Shown: one piece after another, positions 44,384 to 53,948 of the stretch
Position numbering within the stretch: the stretch's first letter is position 1
Layout: each line of letters starts with the position of its first letter
Assembly: GCA_031414695.1 (NCBI GenBank)
Contig: JANNWG010000017.1
Location: 56,877-120,876 of the forward strand
Length of the DNA stretch: 64,000 bases
Direction: 5' to 3'
Source: UKL13-2 sp031414695
Lineage (GTDB): Bacteria; Pseudomonadota; Gammaproteobacteria; Burkholderiales; Usitatibacteraceae
Made by a program: the position numbers and the translations under genes
The notes under the pieces: generated by a model
What the model was told of the DNA's origin: nothing
Seen by the model: the letters and a program-made list of their open reading frames with translations, nothing else
Database searches by the model: none

Positions 44384-45832
44384 ATGAAAAATATCCTATT
44401 CTGGTTTCGACGTGATTTGCGACTTGACGATAACGCTGGACTATACGAGGCGCTGGTTTCTGGTGCTAATGTGTATTGCACGTTTATTTTTGACAAAGAC
44501 ATTTTGGATGCATTGCCAAGCAAGCAAGACCGACGTGTTGAGTTTATTTGGGAATCGGTTGTAGAACTAAAAGCTGCGTTGAAAATAAGTGGCGGCGATT
44601 TAATCGTGCGTCACGCGAAAGCGGCTGATGCCATTCCTGCGTTAGCGCGCGAATTGAACGTTGATGCGGTTTATACCAATACCGACTATGAGCCAAACGC
44701 CATCGCCCGCGACTTGCACGTTGCCAATGCGCTAAGCGCGCACAATATCGCGTTTGAATCATTCAAAGATACGGTTATTTTTGAGAAGAGCGAAGTGCTC
44801 ACGTTGGCCGAAAAACCCTTCAGCGTATTCACGCCTTATAAAAATGCGTGGCTAAAAAAATTAACGCAAGACGACCTTGCCGCATACGCCTGTGAGAAGT
44901 ATTTTAAGCAGTTAAAGGTGTCAGAAAATGCTTCAAACGCCGCGCCAGTGGCTGACCTTCAGGCCATGGGTTTTCATAAAACCAACCTGCTCGACAACGT
45001 AAAATGTGGCATGTCAGGGGCGGAAGTGCTTATCAATGATTTTGTTAAACGGATTGCTGATTACAAGGAAGCGCGTGATTTGCCGTCGGTAAAAGGCGTG
45101 TCTTACTTGAGTGTGCACAATCGTTTTGGCACAATTTCTATTCGCCAATTAGCGCGCTTTGCCTATGCGGAAACGCGTAAAGCCAAAAATATTGGTGCAG
45201 AAACGTGGCTATCAGAATTAATTTGGCGCGATTTTTATTTCCAAATTATGTGGCACAACCCACATGCTGCTGCCGGCAACTACAAGCTTGAATATGCAAA
45301 CCTAAAATGGGAAAACGATCCAGCGCTGTTTGCTGCGTGGTGTGAGGCGCGTACGGGCTACCCAATCATTGATGCCGCCATGCGCCAAATTAACCAAACT
45401 GGCTATATGCATAATCGTCTGCGCATGATTGTGGCAAGTTTTTTAACTAAAGATTTACTCATTGACTGGCGATGGGGTGAAAAATATTTTGCGGATCATT
45501 TAAATGATTTTGACTTGACGGCCAACAATGGCGGCTGGCAGTGGGCGGCATCCACCGGCTGCGATGCCCAACCGTATTTCCGTATTTTTAACCCGACGAC
45601 GCAAAGTGAGCGCTTTGATACGCAGGGTAAGTTTATTCGTCGTTATTTGCCGGAATTAAAAAATATCCCAGACAAATATATTCATGCACCATCGTCATTG
45701 CCGCCGATTGATGCGGCGGCAAAAGATTTTCTGTTGGGGCGTGATTACCCAGCGCCGATAGTGGATCACAGTGTGCAGCGCGATAAGGCGCTGGCAATGT
45801 TTAAGGCTGCCCGCGCTGGAGACCCTGTATGA
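44384..45832 (+). CDS. phrB: Deoxyribodipyrimidine photolyase
   Basis: Light-driven repair of cyclobutane pyrimidine dimers. The start at MKNILFWFRRDLRL is the family N-terminus; the frame is open upstream to 44279 but those codons do not fit. The protein of about 482 residues has an N-terminal antenna-binding domain and a C-terminal FAD domain with WLSELIWRDFYFQIMW, MHNRLRMIVASFLTKDLLIDWRWGE (in part) and NNGGWQWAASTGCDAQPYFRIFNP (in part). The stop overlaps the next start (ATGA). Confidence 0.95.
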   Translation: MKNILFWFRRDLRLDDNAGLYEALVSGANVYCTFIFDKDILDALPSKQDRRVEFIWESVVELKAALKISGGDLIVRHAKAADAIPALARELNVDAVYTNTDYEPNAIARDLHVANALSAHNIAFESFKDTVIFEKSEVLTLAEKPFSVFTPYKNAWLKKLTQDDLAAYACEKYFKQLKVSENASNAAPVADLQAMGFHKTNLLDNVKCGMSGAEVLINDFVKRIADYKEARDLPSVKGVSYLSVHNRFGTISIRQLARFAYAETRKAKNIGAETWLSELIWRDFYFQIMWHNPHAAAGNYKLEYANLKWENDPALFAAWCEARTGYPIIDAAMRQINQTGYMHNRLRMIVASFLTKDLLIDWRWGEKYFADHLNDFDLTANNGGWQWAASTGCDAQPYFRIFNPTTQSERFDTQGKFIRRYLPELKNIPDKYIHAPSSLPPIDAAAKDFLLGRDYPAPIVDHSVQRDKALAMFKAARAGDPV

Positions 45833-47025
45833 GTTCCGCACTTTCTCCAGATGTTCTCGCCTATCAGACGCGTTTAAAGCGACGCATTGAGAATGCGCCC
45901 AATGATTTACTAAGAATTGAAGCGCTAGTTGAAATGGCAACGCTCGATGCGAAAACGGCTGACACCGCTTCGGCTGAGGCCGCCATTGAGCGTGCGCATT
46001 ATTTGGCGGGCAATTTGCTGCCTGCGCAACGCGCCTTGGGTAAGACTTTCGCCATGTACGGTGATGGTTTATTGGCGTTTCATGCGGCGCGATATTCAAC
46101 TGCGATAGGCACGATACTCAATACGATAGAGGCGGCACGCATTGCACGTAGCGAGGCAATTCGCGCGCGCTCATTGGCGATGCTGGCATTGATTACAGGC
46201 AGACTCGGTGCTAAAGGCGAGGCGCTTGAGTATGGTGTGGCTGCATTAGCAATAGCCAATAAAATTAGCGATGCTCGCGCGCAAGTGCAGGCGCATGTCG
46301 CACTTGGCAATTTATATCTTGAGCGCGAAGAGGCGGCCGCCGCTGAAATTGAATTTAGCGCCGCAAATAATGCCTCGATGAGCTTGAATGACCCACTCAC
46401 CACGGCTGCTGTGCTGAGTAATCTTGCCAATGCAGCATGTACGTCGGCCAAACTCGCACTTGATGCGTATAAAAATGATGGCAAAGACAGCAAAAAGTGT
46501 CACGAAGTGGTCGTGGCCTCATTTACGACGTGCCAAACCCTGCTTGCACAATGCCGTACTAGCGGTAATCGTTATGCAGAGGTGGCCGCACTTGGAAATC
46601 TAGCGGAAATGCATTTTATGGAAGGGCGCAATGCGCAAGCGCTCGCGATAATAAATGAGGCGCTCGACGTCACTAGGGTGAGTCAAAATATTGATCAGCT
46701 CGCCTACGTGCTTTATTTGCGCGGTGTTTATCTGCTGGCTGACAATCATACTGATGAAGCATTAGAGTCGCTTACAGAAGCACTCACGTACGCAAAGCAA
46801 TCTGGGTTTCAAGATGTCCAGACACGCATCTACAAAACAATGGCGCAATGTCATGAGGCTAAAAATGCGCCTATTGATGCCTTAGCGGCCTATAAATTGT
46901 ATGTGGCGGGTATAGAGATGCAGCAATTGGCTGAGCGCGCAAACACGCAAAAAATGGTCGATGTGCGACGCGAGTTTGATTCGATTCGGCAGCGTGCTGA
47001 TAACACGCGTAAAACGACATCCTAA
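45829..47025 (+). CDS. TPR-repeat protein
   Basis: This 398-residue helical protein has repeated A-rich helix pairs typical of tetratricopeptide repeats (for example AYVLYLRGVYLLADNHTDEA and ALTYAKQSGF). It has no signal peptide. It is coupled to phrB by the ATGA overlap. The role is unknown; such proteins are often scaffolds or, when fused, signalling modules, but no catalytic domain is seen here. Confidence 0.75.
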   Translation: MSSALSPDVLAYQTRLKRRIENAPNDLLRIEALVEMATLDAKTADTASAEAAIERAHYLAGNLLPAQRALGKTFAMYGDGLLAFHAARYSTAIGTILNTIEAARIARSEAIRARSLAMLALITGRLGAKGEALEYGVAALAIANKISDARAQVQAHVALGNLYLEREEAAAAEIEFSAANNASMSLNDPLTTAAVLSNLANAACTSAKLALDAYKNDGKDSKKCHEVVVASFTTCQTLLAQCRTSGNRYAEVAALGNLAEMHFMEGRNAQALAIINEALDVTRVSQNIDQLAYVLYLRGVYLLADNHTDEALESLTEALTYAKQSGFQDVQTRIYKTMAQCHEAKNAPIDALAAYKLYVAGIEMQQLAERANTQKMVDVRREFDSIRQRADNTRKTTS

Positions 47026-47045
47026 ATAGGTTAAGGCATGAAAAT

Positions 47046-47115
47046 GCAAACACTAATAAAGACGGGTAGATTGAAGCATTTTTGCTCTAAATAAGCCGTC
47101 AATATTTGTGTTTGC
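47046..47115. repeat. Dispersed palindrome copy between two convergent genes
   Basis: GCAAACACTAATAAAGACGG and CCGTCAATATTTGTGTTTGC are the arms, pairing over nearly their full length. It fills most of the short space between the TPR gene and the acylase gene, both of whose ends face it. Confidence 0.75.
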
Positions 47116-47119
47116 TACT

Positions 47120-49456
47120 TTATGGTTGCATTCGAAGCACTAAGGTATGTAGCGGTTTACCTGCTAACAACGGTGTTGATTGTTGCTTAGCCCAAGCCTC
47201 ATGGCCCGCACCATAAAAAGGTGACAGCGGGTGTCCACTTTGCCCGCCTGGCATGGTGAGGATACCGTCTTGTTCACGTCCGGGCGACACTGACAAACGT
47301 TGTGATGCGCCAAATGTGGGCGCGGCGACAGCTGGCATGTGGTTGTCACCAGCTTGTGGCGTAGAAGGCATGTCGAGATAGGGCGCTAATGCGGGGAGGA
47401 AACGCGAGAACGGATGTTTGATAACAGCCTTATTACGCTCGCCCCATGTGGCGGTCTCAATATTGCTGTGAGTTTTGAGAAGATCATCGCGCACCGCGTT
47501 GACCTGCGCTTGAAAAAAATCATTCCAAGTCGCGAATGGTTTCGGCAATAAATGCGCGGGCTTTTCAGTGATGGCTTGCCACACCGCATATTCAAGGCGC
47601 GCGTCTGCAATGGCGATTTTGATAAGCGTTGGGTCAATGGTAGTCAGCCAAGCTGCCCACAACGCCTCATGTACTTTTGCGCGAAATGCGCGGATGAGGC
47701 GATAACCAACTTGGTCAATATCGGCGCGACCATTCCATTTTTTTAACTGCGTTTGTATGTCAGCTTTATCGCCAACGGCGGTGCTGAGTAGCGTTGCCCA
47801 GCGGGCTAAAAATAGTGCTTCGTTGTCGTACTGAATATTGAGTAATGTTTGCTCGGTAAATTTATCAGTGACTCGCAAACGATCCCGTATTTGCTGACCC
47901 CTCGCGCCTAAATCAAAGCTACCTTCGCCAATCAGCGCGCCACTATCGCCACCAAGTTGTCGATTGTTGCCAGACCATAGTTTTGCGTTTTTAACGGTTG
48001 GATATAAATCTTGTTTTAACGCCATATAAGTTGCATTTTCTGCATCAACAAAGCTCGCGCGTGGGGAGTCCAAATTATTTATTTTTCCATTTGACCGATT
48101 TGGCATTAGCCCTGCAATTGTCCACGCTGTATTGCCATGACGATCCGCCACAAAGAAATTTTGATGTGGCATGCCAGCGCCTTGTGCAATGGCGAGTGCC
48201 GCCTGCACATTTTTGGCGTTTGCCATTTGCGTTGCCGCAAGGTTGATCGCATTCGGTTGATACGCCATCCACGCAAGCGCATAGTCGCGCCCTGCGTGCG
48301 ATTTCGCAATCGGGCCTAAGGATGTCTCGCGAATTTTCAAGGTGATGGGGGATTCCCCTTTCACCTTAATTGTTTCGGTAATCTCGCGCATCGGCAAGCC
48401 CGCCGCAGGTACCCAATCAAACCAGCGACCATATGAATTCGTAAAACCCCACGCCACATCGCCATTACTGCCCACCACCACACCCGGAATACCCGGCAGT
48501 GTCACACCCGCGATAATGCGCTTTGTGTCGTCGATATTAAGTTGCGCGCGAAACCAAATATTCGGCGCTTGCAAGCCTAAATGCATATCGTTTGCAACCA
48601 TCGCGCCACCATGGGCAGTGTGTACGCCACTTACCGCCCATGCATTGCTGCCGACGTGTATGTCATTAAATTGCGCGCTGACTTTGGTTGGTGTCGGCAT
48701 AGATGACGCGGCACGCGTATTTAATATATCTGCTGTCGGCATTGCAAAATTTGGCATCACGCTATCGTCAAGCGCGGCATCCCATGACCCACCGCGCGGT
48801 TTTAGCCATTGAAAAATAGCGTCGCCAATTTTTTCGCGCAAGATAGCATCGGCAAAGGCTTGGTTAATCGCGTTGCCTTGCAGCATCGAATACATTTCGG
48901 CAATAACCAGTAGTGAATCGACTTCTTGCCAAGGTTCGGGGGTGGTACGGAGTGCGAGATATTGCCAAGGTCTTATTGGCAGCGCGCTAAGTCCTGCATT
49001 CGCACCCGCTGTGTAGCTGGCAAGCAGTGAGCGTTCCTCTGCGGATAGTGTCGTTAATGCTGTGGTCAATCGCGCGCGAAAACGATGAATGCGTTTGGTC
49101 TCATCCATTTTGATGGTTGCCTTGCCGAGCAACGCCGATAATTCACCGGCGGAGGAGCGTCGCGTTAAGTCCATTTCAAAAAAGCGTTCCTGCGCGTGCA
49201 CATAACCAAGCGCACGTGCGGCATCAAGCGAATTGGCGGCGTCAATTTGGACCGTGCCGTGGGCGTCGCGCGTGATGGCGGCGAAGCTGCTCAAGCCCGC
49301 AACAGTTGCCGCACCATCTAGCGCAGGTAAGCTCGCGCGCACTAAAAAATAAAGCGAAATCGCGGCAATGACTATCAACGTGGCAACGCTCGCGAGCGCA
49401 ATTGATATCCACTTCAACCATGTGTGCAATTTGGTTTCGCGTGTTTGAAAACTCAT
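47120..49456 (-). CDS. Penicillin-acylase-family (Ntn) hydrolase, exported
   Basis: The 778-residue protein has an N-terminal membrane/signal helix (about 12-35). The autocatalytic cleavage point is in HVGSNAWAVSG (near 268), where the serine becomes the nucleophile of the beta subunit. The HGGAMVANDMHLGLQAPNIWF region and the C-terminal PGGQSGHPLSPFYGAGHEAW are family hallmarks. It hydrolyses amide bonds, possibly acyl-homoserine lactones, but the substrate cannot be read. Overlaps xerC by four bases. Confidence 0.92.
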   Translation of the reverse strand: MSFQTRETKLHTWLKWISIALASVATLIVIAAISLYFLVRASLPALDGAATVAGLSSFAAITRDAHGTVQIDAANSLDAARALGYVHAQERFFEMDLTRRSSAGELSALLGKATIKMDETKRIHRFRARLTTALTTLSAEERSLLASYTAGANAGLSALPIRPWQYLALRTTPEPWQEVDSLLVIAEMYSMLQGNAINQAFADAILREKIGDAIFQWLKPRGGSWDAALDDSVMPNFAMPTADILNTRAASSMPTPTKVSAQFNDIHVGSNAWAVSGVHTAHGGAMVANDMHLGLQAPNIWFRAQLNIDDTKRIIAGVTLPGIPGVVVGSNGDVAWGFTNSYGRWFDWVPAAGLPMREITETIKVKGESPITLKIRETSLGPIAKSHAGRDYALAWMAYQPNAINLAATQMANAKNVQAALAIAQGAGMPHQNFFVADRHGNTAWTIAGLMPNRSNGKINNLDSPRASFVDAENATYMALKQDLYPTVKNAKLWSGNNRQLGGDSGALIGEGSFDLGARGQQIRDRLRVTDKFTEQTLLNIQYDNEALFLARWATLLSTAVGDKADIQTQLKKWNGRADIDQVGYRLIRAFRAKVHEALWAAWLTTIDPTLIKIAIADARLEYAVWQAITEKPAHLLPKPFATWNDFFQAQVNAVRDDLLKTHSNIETATWGERNKAVIKHPFSRFLPALAPYLDMPSTPQAGDNHMPAVAAPTFGASQRLSVSPGREQDGILTMPGGQSGHPLSPFYGAGHEAWAKQQSTPLLAGKPLHTLVLRMQP

Positions 49457-50394
49457 AGGTCATCTTCCTTAATCGTTTTAATTTTTTTGGCGCGTGGATG
49501 CGCGGCGTCATAGATTTTTGATAGGTGCTGAAAATCCAAATGTGTATAAACCTGAGTAGAAGCAATACTTGCGTGACCCATCATTTCTTGTACCGCGCGC
49601 AGATTTTGTGATGATTGCAACATGTGTGACGCAAACGAATGCCGCAACATATGTGGATGCACATCAATGGCAATACCTTGTTTGACTGCCCGCGATTTAA
49701 TCCGGCGCTGCAACACACTTGCCGTGATGCGGGTGCCGGAGCGCGCTAAAAATAATGCGTCCTTGTCTAAAGCTGGCATTGTAAGCCGATGATTTAACCA
49801 CGCCGCCACCGCGATTAATGCGGGCTTACCCACTGGAATAATGCGCGTTTTATTGCCTTTGCCTGTGACGCGAATTTCACCACTCTGATGGTTGATGCTG
49901 TCGAGGTTTAAGCCGACTAATTCTGCAATTCGAAGCCCGCATGAATAAAGTAATTCGAATGCAGCGCGGTCGCGGATTCCTTCTGGCGTATCGTCAGTAA
50001 AGCTGACAAGCCTAATTGCTTCATCTGGTGATAAGGTCATTGGCAACGGCTTTTCCGCCTTCGGCGCGCGCACGCCGTTGCAGGGATTATTTGTCGTGAC
50101 GTTTTGTCTGATGAGAAATTTGTAATAGCCGCGCCAACCAGACAGCATGCGTGCGATGGCGCGTGGCGTCATGCCTTTGCTGTGCAGGGTAATTAAAAAC
50201 CGGCGAATGTCGTTGCTTGTAAGTTGCTCAATTGCGACTGACAGAGGGGTAGAAAATCGGGCGAGATCAATGATGTCACGCCGATAATTTTCGATTGTCA
50301 ACGCTGATAGCCGCCGCTCAAAGGTGATGTGCGCGAGATACTCTTCGGCGAGAATAGGTAATGATATTGGTGGCGGCAGCGTTTGTGTTGCCAC
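49453..50394 (-). CDS. xerC: Site-specific tyrosine recombinase XerC
   Basis: Resolves chromosome dimers at dif with XerD. The 313-residue length fits. Catalytic residues are in CGLRIAELVGL (Arg), GKGNKTRIIPVG (Lys), HMLRHSFASHML (His-x-x-Arg), GHASIASTQ (His) and VYTHLD (Tyr). It lies in the conserved dapF-DUF484-xerC run. It lacks the extra integron-integrase domain, so it is not IntI. Confidence 0.94.
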   Translation of the reverse strand: MATQTLPPPISLPILAEEYLAHITFERRLSALTIENYRRDIIDLARFSTPLSVAIEQLTSNDIRRFLITLHSKGMTPRAIARMLSGWRGYYKFLIRQNVTTNNPCNGVRAPKAEKPLPMTLSPDEAIRLVSFTDDTPEGIRDRAAFELLYSCGLRIAELVGLNLDSINHQSGEIRVTGKGNKTRIIPVGKPALIAVAAWLNHRLTMPALDKDALFLARSGTRITASVLQRRIKSRAVKQGIAIDVHPHMLRHSFASHMLQSSQNLRAVQEMMGHASIASTQVYTHLDFQHLSKIYDAAHPRAKKIKTIKEDDL

Positions 50395-50402
50395 AGGTTT
50401 GA

Positions 50403-51089
50403 TTACTCGCTAGACCGCGTAATGCGTAAGTCACGAGCGAGATTCACCGCAAAAATATCGCCAATTCGCGATAAAAATACCGTGCCCATACCAGCATAAA
50501 AGCGTTCCGCATTTTCGCTTGCTAGTAGCAGCACGCCAAATACATGTTCATTTTTTAACGGCACCATAGCATAGGATTTTAAGTGCGGTGCATGTTCGCC
50601 AAACCACAGATTGGTTTCGTAGACCGAATGCGCGCCAACATAAGGTGCGGTCATCGCCTCGGTAAATTGGCGAAGCTCGGTGGGCACGGTGATGAATTCT
50701 GGTGCGCTCGTATTTTCAGGCACGCTGACATTCCATAAACGCACCACGACGTGTGGCACCTGAAAGCTATCGAGTAGATCAAGATAGAGCGTATCAATGA
50801 CTTTCTCGCGCGTACCAGCGTTGGCGAGCTTAAGCGTGAGCGCGTGGACTTTGTCAGAAATCACATCATTTTCTTGGCCAAACGTAATTAGTTCGGCGAG
50901 TTTAGATTCGAGCAATTTCACTTTTTCACGCGTGGCGATGAGTTGACGCTCCGGAATCGACACCGTGCGGCCGCCATGCGGATGCGGCACTTCAATATTG
51001 AGCAACACATCAGGGTGCGCCTCAAAAAATTCTGGGTGACTGCGTAAAAATGTGGCGACGTCTTCGATGCTAAGTGTGTCCATTGACAT
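50403..51089 (-). CDS. DUF484 family protein
   Basis: This 228-residue protein of DUF484 (YigA-like), usually found between dapF and xerC, begins with VATFLRSHPEFFEAHPDVL. It has a GAF-like C-terminal domain. Function unknown, but the genomic position is strongly conserved. It is nine bases before xerC. Confidence 0.9.
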   Translation of the reverse strand: MSMDTLSIEDVATFLRSHPEFFEAHPDVLLNIEVPHPHGGRTVSIPERQLIATREKVKLLESKLAELITFGQENDVISDKVHALTLKLANAGTREKVIDTLYLDLLDSFQVPHVVVRLWNVSVPENTSAPEFITVPTELRQFTEAMTAPYVGAHSVYETNLWFGEHAPHLKSYAMVPLKNEHVFGVLLLASENAERFYAGMGTVFLSRIGDIFAVNLARDLRITRSSE

Positions 51090-51106
51090 ATAGGTTTTTC
51101 GACTTC

Positions 51107-51952
51107 TTAAATTGTAATTTCGCCGCGATATACGGTGACGGCATTGCCCATCATGATGACAGGCGCGCTTTCATTATTTGCACCCTGCCATGTTACCGAA
51201 AGTTCGCCACCATTGGTGCTAACGACAACCGTTGCATCTAGCAACCCCCAGCGAATACCTGTAACCACCGCCGCACAAGCGCCCGTACCGCACGCCAGCG
51301 TCTCGCCCGCGCCACGCTCCCACACGCGTAGCCGAATATGTGATCGCGACACAATTTGCATAAAGCCCACATTAACGCGCTGCGGAAATTGCGCGTGATG
51401 CTCAATCAGCGTCCCTTCACTGGCCACTGGCGCAATCGCCACATCATCAACTAATTGCACTGCATGTGGGTTGCCCATCGATACCACGCCAATTTCACGC
51501 ATAACATTTGGCAAGGGGAGTGAATACTTCAACGCAATTGCGTCAGATAAAAATGGAATATCGTGCGGCTGAAACCGTGGCGCGCCCATATCAACGCTAA
51601 CGCGGCCATCATCAACAATAGTGGGATGAATCAAGCCATTCATGGTCTGTACGGTCAGGCTCGTTTTGGTCGTGAGCCCCTCGTCCCGTACAAAAATCGG
51701 AAAACAACGCGCGCCATTGCCGCAGTGCTCAACCTCTTCGCCGCTCGCATTAAAAATGCGATAGCGAAAGTCCGCTTCATTTACCGTGGCGGCTTCAACC
51801 AGCAATACTTGATCGCAGCCAATACCAAAATGCCTATCGGCTAGCGCGCGGATTTGTGTTGTAGTGAGCGTGCTGGCATGTGGCTGAGTAATGCCATTGA
51901 GCATGACAAAATCATTGCCCTGACCGTGCATCTTGCTAAATTGCAGCCGCAT
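51107..51952 (-). CDS. dapF: Diaminopimelate epimerase
   Basis: Interconverts LL- and meso-diaminopimelate for lysine and peptidoglycan synthesis. The canonical start MRLQFSKMHGQGNDFV is used; an open frame 16 codons longer exists but would overlap the upstream gene. The two catalytic cysteines are in EHCGNGARC and LACGTGACAA. About 281 residues. Confidence 0.95.
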   Translation of the reverse strand: MRLQFSKMHGQGNDFVMLNGITQPHASTLTTTQIRALADRHFGIGCDQVLLVEAATVNEADFRYRIFNASGEEVEHCGNGARCFPIFVRDEGLTTKTSLTVQTMNGLIHPTIVDDGRVSVDMGAPRFQPHDIPFLSDAIALKYSLPLPNVMREIGVVSMGNPHAVQLVDDVAIAPVASEGTLIEHHAQFPQRVNVGFMQIVSRSHIRLRVWERGAGETLACGTGACAAVVTGIRWGLLDATVVVSTNGGELSVTWQGANNESAPVIMMGNAVTVYRGEITI

Positions 51953-51962
51953 GAGACGACGC

Positions 51963-52247
51963 TTAAGATTCGGTGGGGAAATACGTGAAGGCAGAGTCAA
52001 CTAAAGCGGCATCATGTTCAATTCCGTTAGCTTCCTCAATGGAAAGCTCAGGCGGCTTATCGGCTGGATTCTTTACCGAAGCGCGAAATGCTGGATCAGC
52101 CGCGATACGTGAGATAGCGATAGAGCATGCTTCATCGGCTGTGCCCGCATCGACATAAACATTTTTGAAAAACCCCATCCACGACTGTGCACCATCGCGC
52201 TCGATGAGAAAATTTTCGCCGTGAACTAAGATATGAAAGAAGGCCAT
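51963..52247 (-). CDS. Hypothetical small protein upstream of dapF
   Basis: This 94-residue protein starts MAFFHILVHGENFLIERDG and contains VDAGTADEACSIAISRIAAD. It has no membrane helix. It ends about 10 bases before dapF, so it may be cotranscribed. I do not recognise the family. Confidence 0.6.
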   Translation of the reverse strand: MAFFHILVHGENFLIERDGAQSWMGFFKNVYVDAGTADEACSIAISRIAADPAFRASVKNPADKPPELSIEEANGIEHDAALVDSAFTYFPTES

Positions 52248-52419
52248 GACATGATTCTAATGTAAAACGACAAAAATCACAGCCCCATTAAATCCCTTAA
52301 TGAAGGGATGCAGTCTTGGGGTATTTTTTTCTAACGTCCGCGATGGTATGTATAAAGTAGCGGCTAACTACCGGCTAACCACCAGCATGGTACAGTTAGG
52401 AAACTTGTTGTTTTTTATG

Positions 52420-52482
52420 AGAGTCGTTTATTGGCGGGCGTTTTCAAACATTATTGCTCCAATTAGCACGTCCTTATTGCAC
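52420..52482. repeat. Dispersed palindrome copy ahead of the acetyltransferase gene
   Basis: Arms GAGTCGTTTATTGGCGGGCG and AGCACGTCCTTATTGCACTTT lie in the 277-bp divergent space. Unlike most copies this one is upstream rather than downstream of a gene. Confidence 0.6.
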
Positions 52483-52524
52483 TTTGATGTTTTTATTTTG
52501 ACCGCATTAAGAGGTAATGACTAA

Positions 52525-52983
52525 ATGATAAAAATCTTAATTGATGATCTTACGCGCAAAGAAATACATGCCTTGCTGAATGAGCACTTGCAAAGCATGT
52601 ATGCCTTGTCGCCTCCAGAAAACGTTTTTGCGCTCGATCTGGATAGGCTGCGTAAACCTGACATCACGTTTTGGTCTGCATGGGAAGATTCACAACTCAT
52701 CGGCTGCGGCGCGCTCAAGGAGCTGGATGAAAAGCACGGCGAAATTAAATCTATGCGAACTCCCAACACACTGCGTCGTAGGGGCGCTGGAAAAGCTATT
52801 CTTATGCACATTGTGGACGTCGCAACGTCTCGTGGCTATGAACGCCTGAGCCTTGAAACGGGCTCAGTTGAGGCATTTCTTCCTGCTCAAATGCTTTACG
52901 AAAGCGTTGGCTTTAGCCGCTGCGGGCCATTTGGCGACTATGTTGAAGACCCGCACAGCGTGTTCATGACAAAGCGGTTATAA
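52525..52983 (+). CDS. GNAT-family N-acetyltransferase
   Basis: The 152-residue GNAT protein has the acetyl-CoA loop in RTPNTLRRRGAGKAILMHIV (near 75-95) and LYESVGFSRCGPFGDY near the end. The substrate is unknown. It lacks operon neighbours. Small solitary acetyltransferases are often acquired, but nothing at its borders proves transfer. Confidence 0.87.
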   Translation: MIKILIDDLTRKEIHALLNEHLQSMYALSPPENVFALDLDRLRKPDITFWSAWEDSQLIGCGALKELDEKHGEIKSMRTPNTLRRRGAGKAILMHIVDVATSRGYERLSLETGSVEAFLPAQMLYESVGFSRCGPFGDYVEDPHSVFMTKRL

Positions 52984-53067
52984 GGCAACACATACAAGTG
53001 AATGGGCTCACAACGCTTGCCCCAAATAAGGCGTAATGGGTCAACGATTTAACTTGCTAGCAGTACC

Positions 53068-53925
53068 TCAATAAAATCCCGTCTCGCCTTCAGGCCGTGT
53101 CTTGAAACGTTTGTGCACCCAAAAATATTGATCCGGCATTTCCAGTATGCGTTCCTCAATAAAGGCATTCATACGTCTCGCGTCAGCTGCTTCGTCATCC
53201 GAAGGGAAGTTATCCCAAGCCGGATAAAAACGTGATTCATAACCATCCTGAGTTTGTTTGGTAATAAGCGGAATCACCTTGGCACCGGTGATGCGGCAGA
53301 GGCGTGAGAGGGCGGTAACGGTGGCGGTTTTGACGCCAAAAAAATCGACAAATACCGCGTCTTTTGCGCCGAAATCCATATCGGGCAAATAGTAAAAAAG
53401 TTTTTTGGCTTTCAACGCTTTGAGTACCGGGCGTAAGCCTTGTTGACGCGTGACCAGCTCAGCGCCATTCCAGCGTTGGCGTGCGGCGCGGAGTGCGCGG
53501 TCAAAGACTTTGCTTTTTTGCGCCGAATACATCGAGAACACTGCCGGATATTCGCGTGAGACTTTCGCGCCTCCAAAGTCGAGGCCAACAAAATGAGGCG
53601 CTAATAAAATCACGGGCGCTTTGCCATTCCATTCGTCTAAATATTGGCGATCAAGTAGCTTGACGCGCGCCATCGCGTCATCGACTGGCGCGTACCACAT
53701 GTGACCAAGCTCTAAGGTGGCGCGCGCTAAGTTTTGAAATACGCCGCGTGCAGTTTGGGTGCGTGCATCTTCTGTTTGGGTGGGAAAACATTTGCCTAAA
53801 TTGATGAGCGTGACGCGTCGGCGACCAAAGTGAAATAACAAATTGCCGAGCGAACGACCAAGTGCTGCCACCCATGATTGGGGAAGCCAACGCATTATCC
53901 AAAGTAGTATTAACGCTAATCGCAT
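53068..53925 (-). CDS. Lipid A acyltransferase (LpxL/HtrB-like), copy 1
   Basis: Inner-membrane lysophospholipid/lipid A acyltransferase, 285 residues. It has an N-terminal helix and the catalytic HxxxxD-type motif in LLAPHFVGLDFGG (near 115). It probably adds a secondary acyl chain to lipid A. Next to a second homologue, 23 bases apart; betaproteobacteria often have this pair beside metK. Confidence 0.87.
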   Translation of the reverse strand: MRLALILLWIMRWLPQSWVAALGRSLGNLLFHFGRRRVTLINLGKCFPTQTEDARTQTARGVFQNLARATLELGHMWYAPVDDAMARVKLLDRQYLDEWNGKAPVILLAPHFVGLDFGGAKVSREYPAVFSMYSAQKSKVFDRALRAARQRWNGAELVTRQQGLRPVLKALKAKKLFYYLPDMDFGAKDAVFVDFFGVKTATVTALSRLCRITGAKVIPLITKQTQDGYESRFYPAWDNFPSDDEAADARRMNAFIEERILEMPDQYFWVHKRFKTRPEGETGFY

Positions 53926-53948
53926 ATTTAAAAGTTGAGGATTAAGGA

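Noticed and set aside
49453..50394. Tyrosine recombinase as the missing integron integrase
   Set aside because: It fits XerC in length, motifs and position after DUF484, lacks the extra segment of integron integrases, and lies 7 kb from the attI-like leaders among housekeeping genes.
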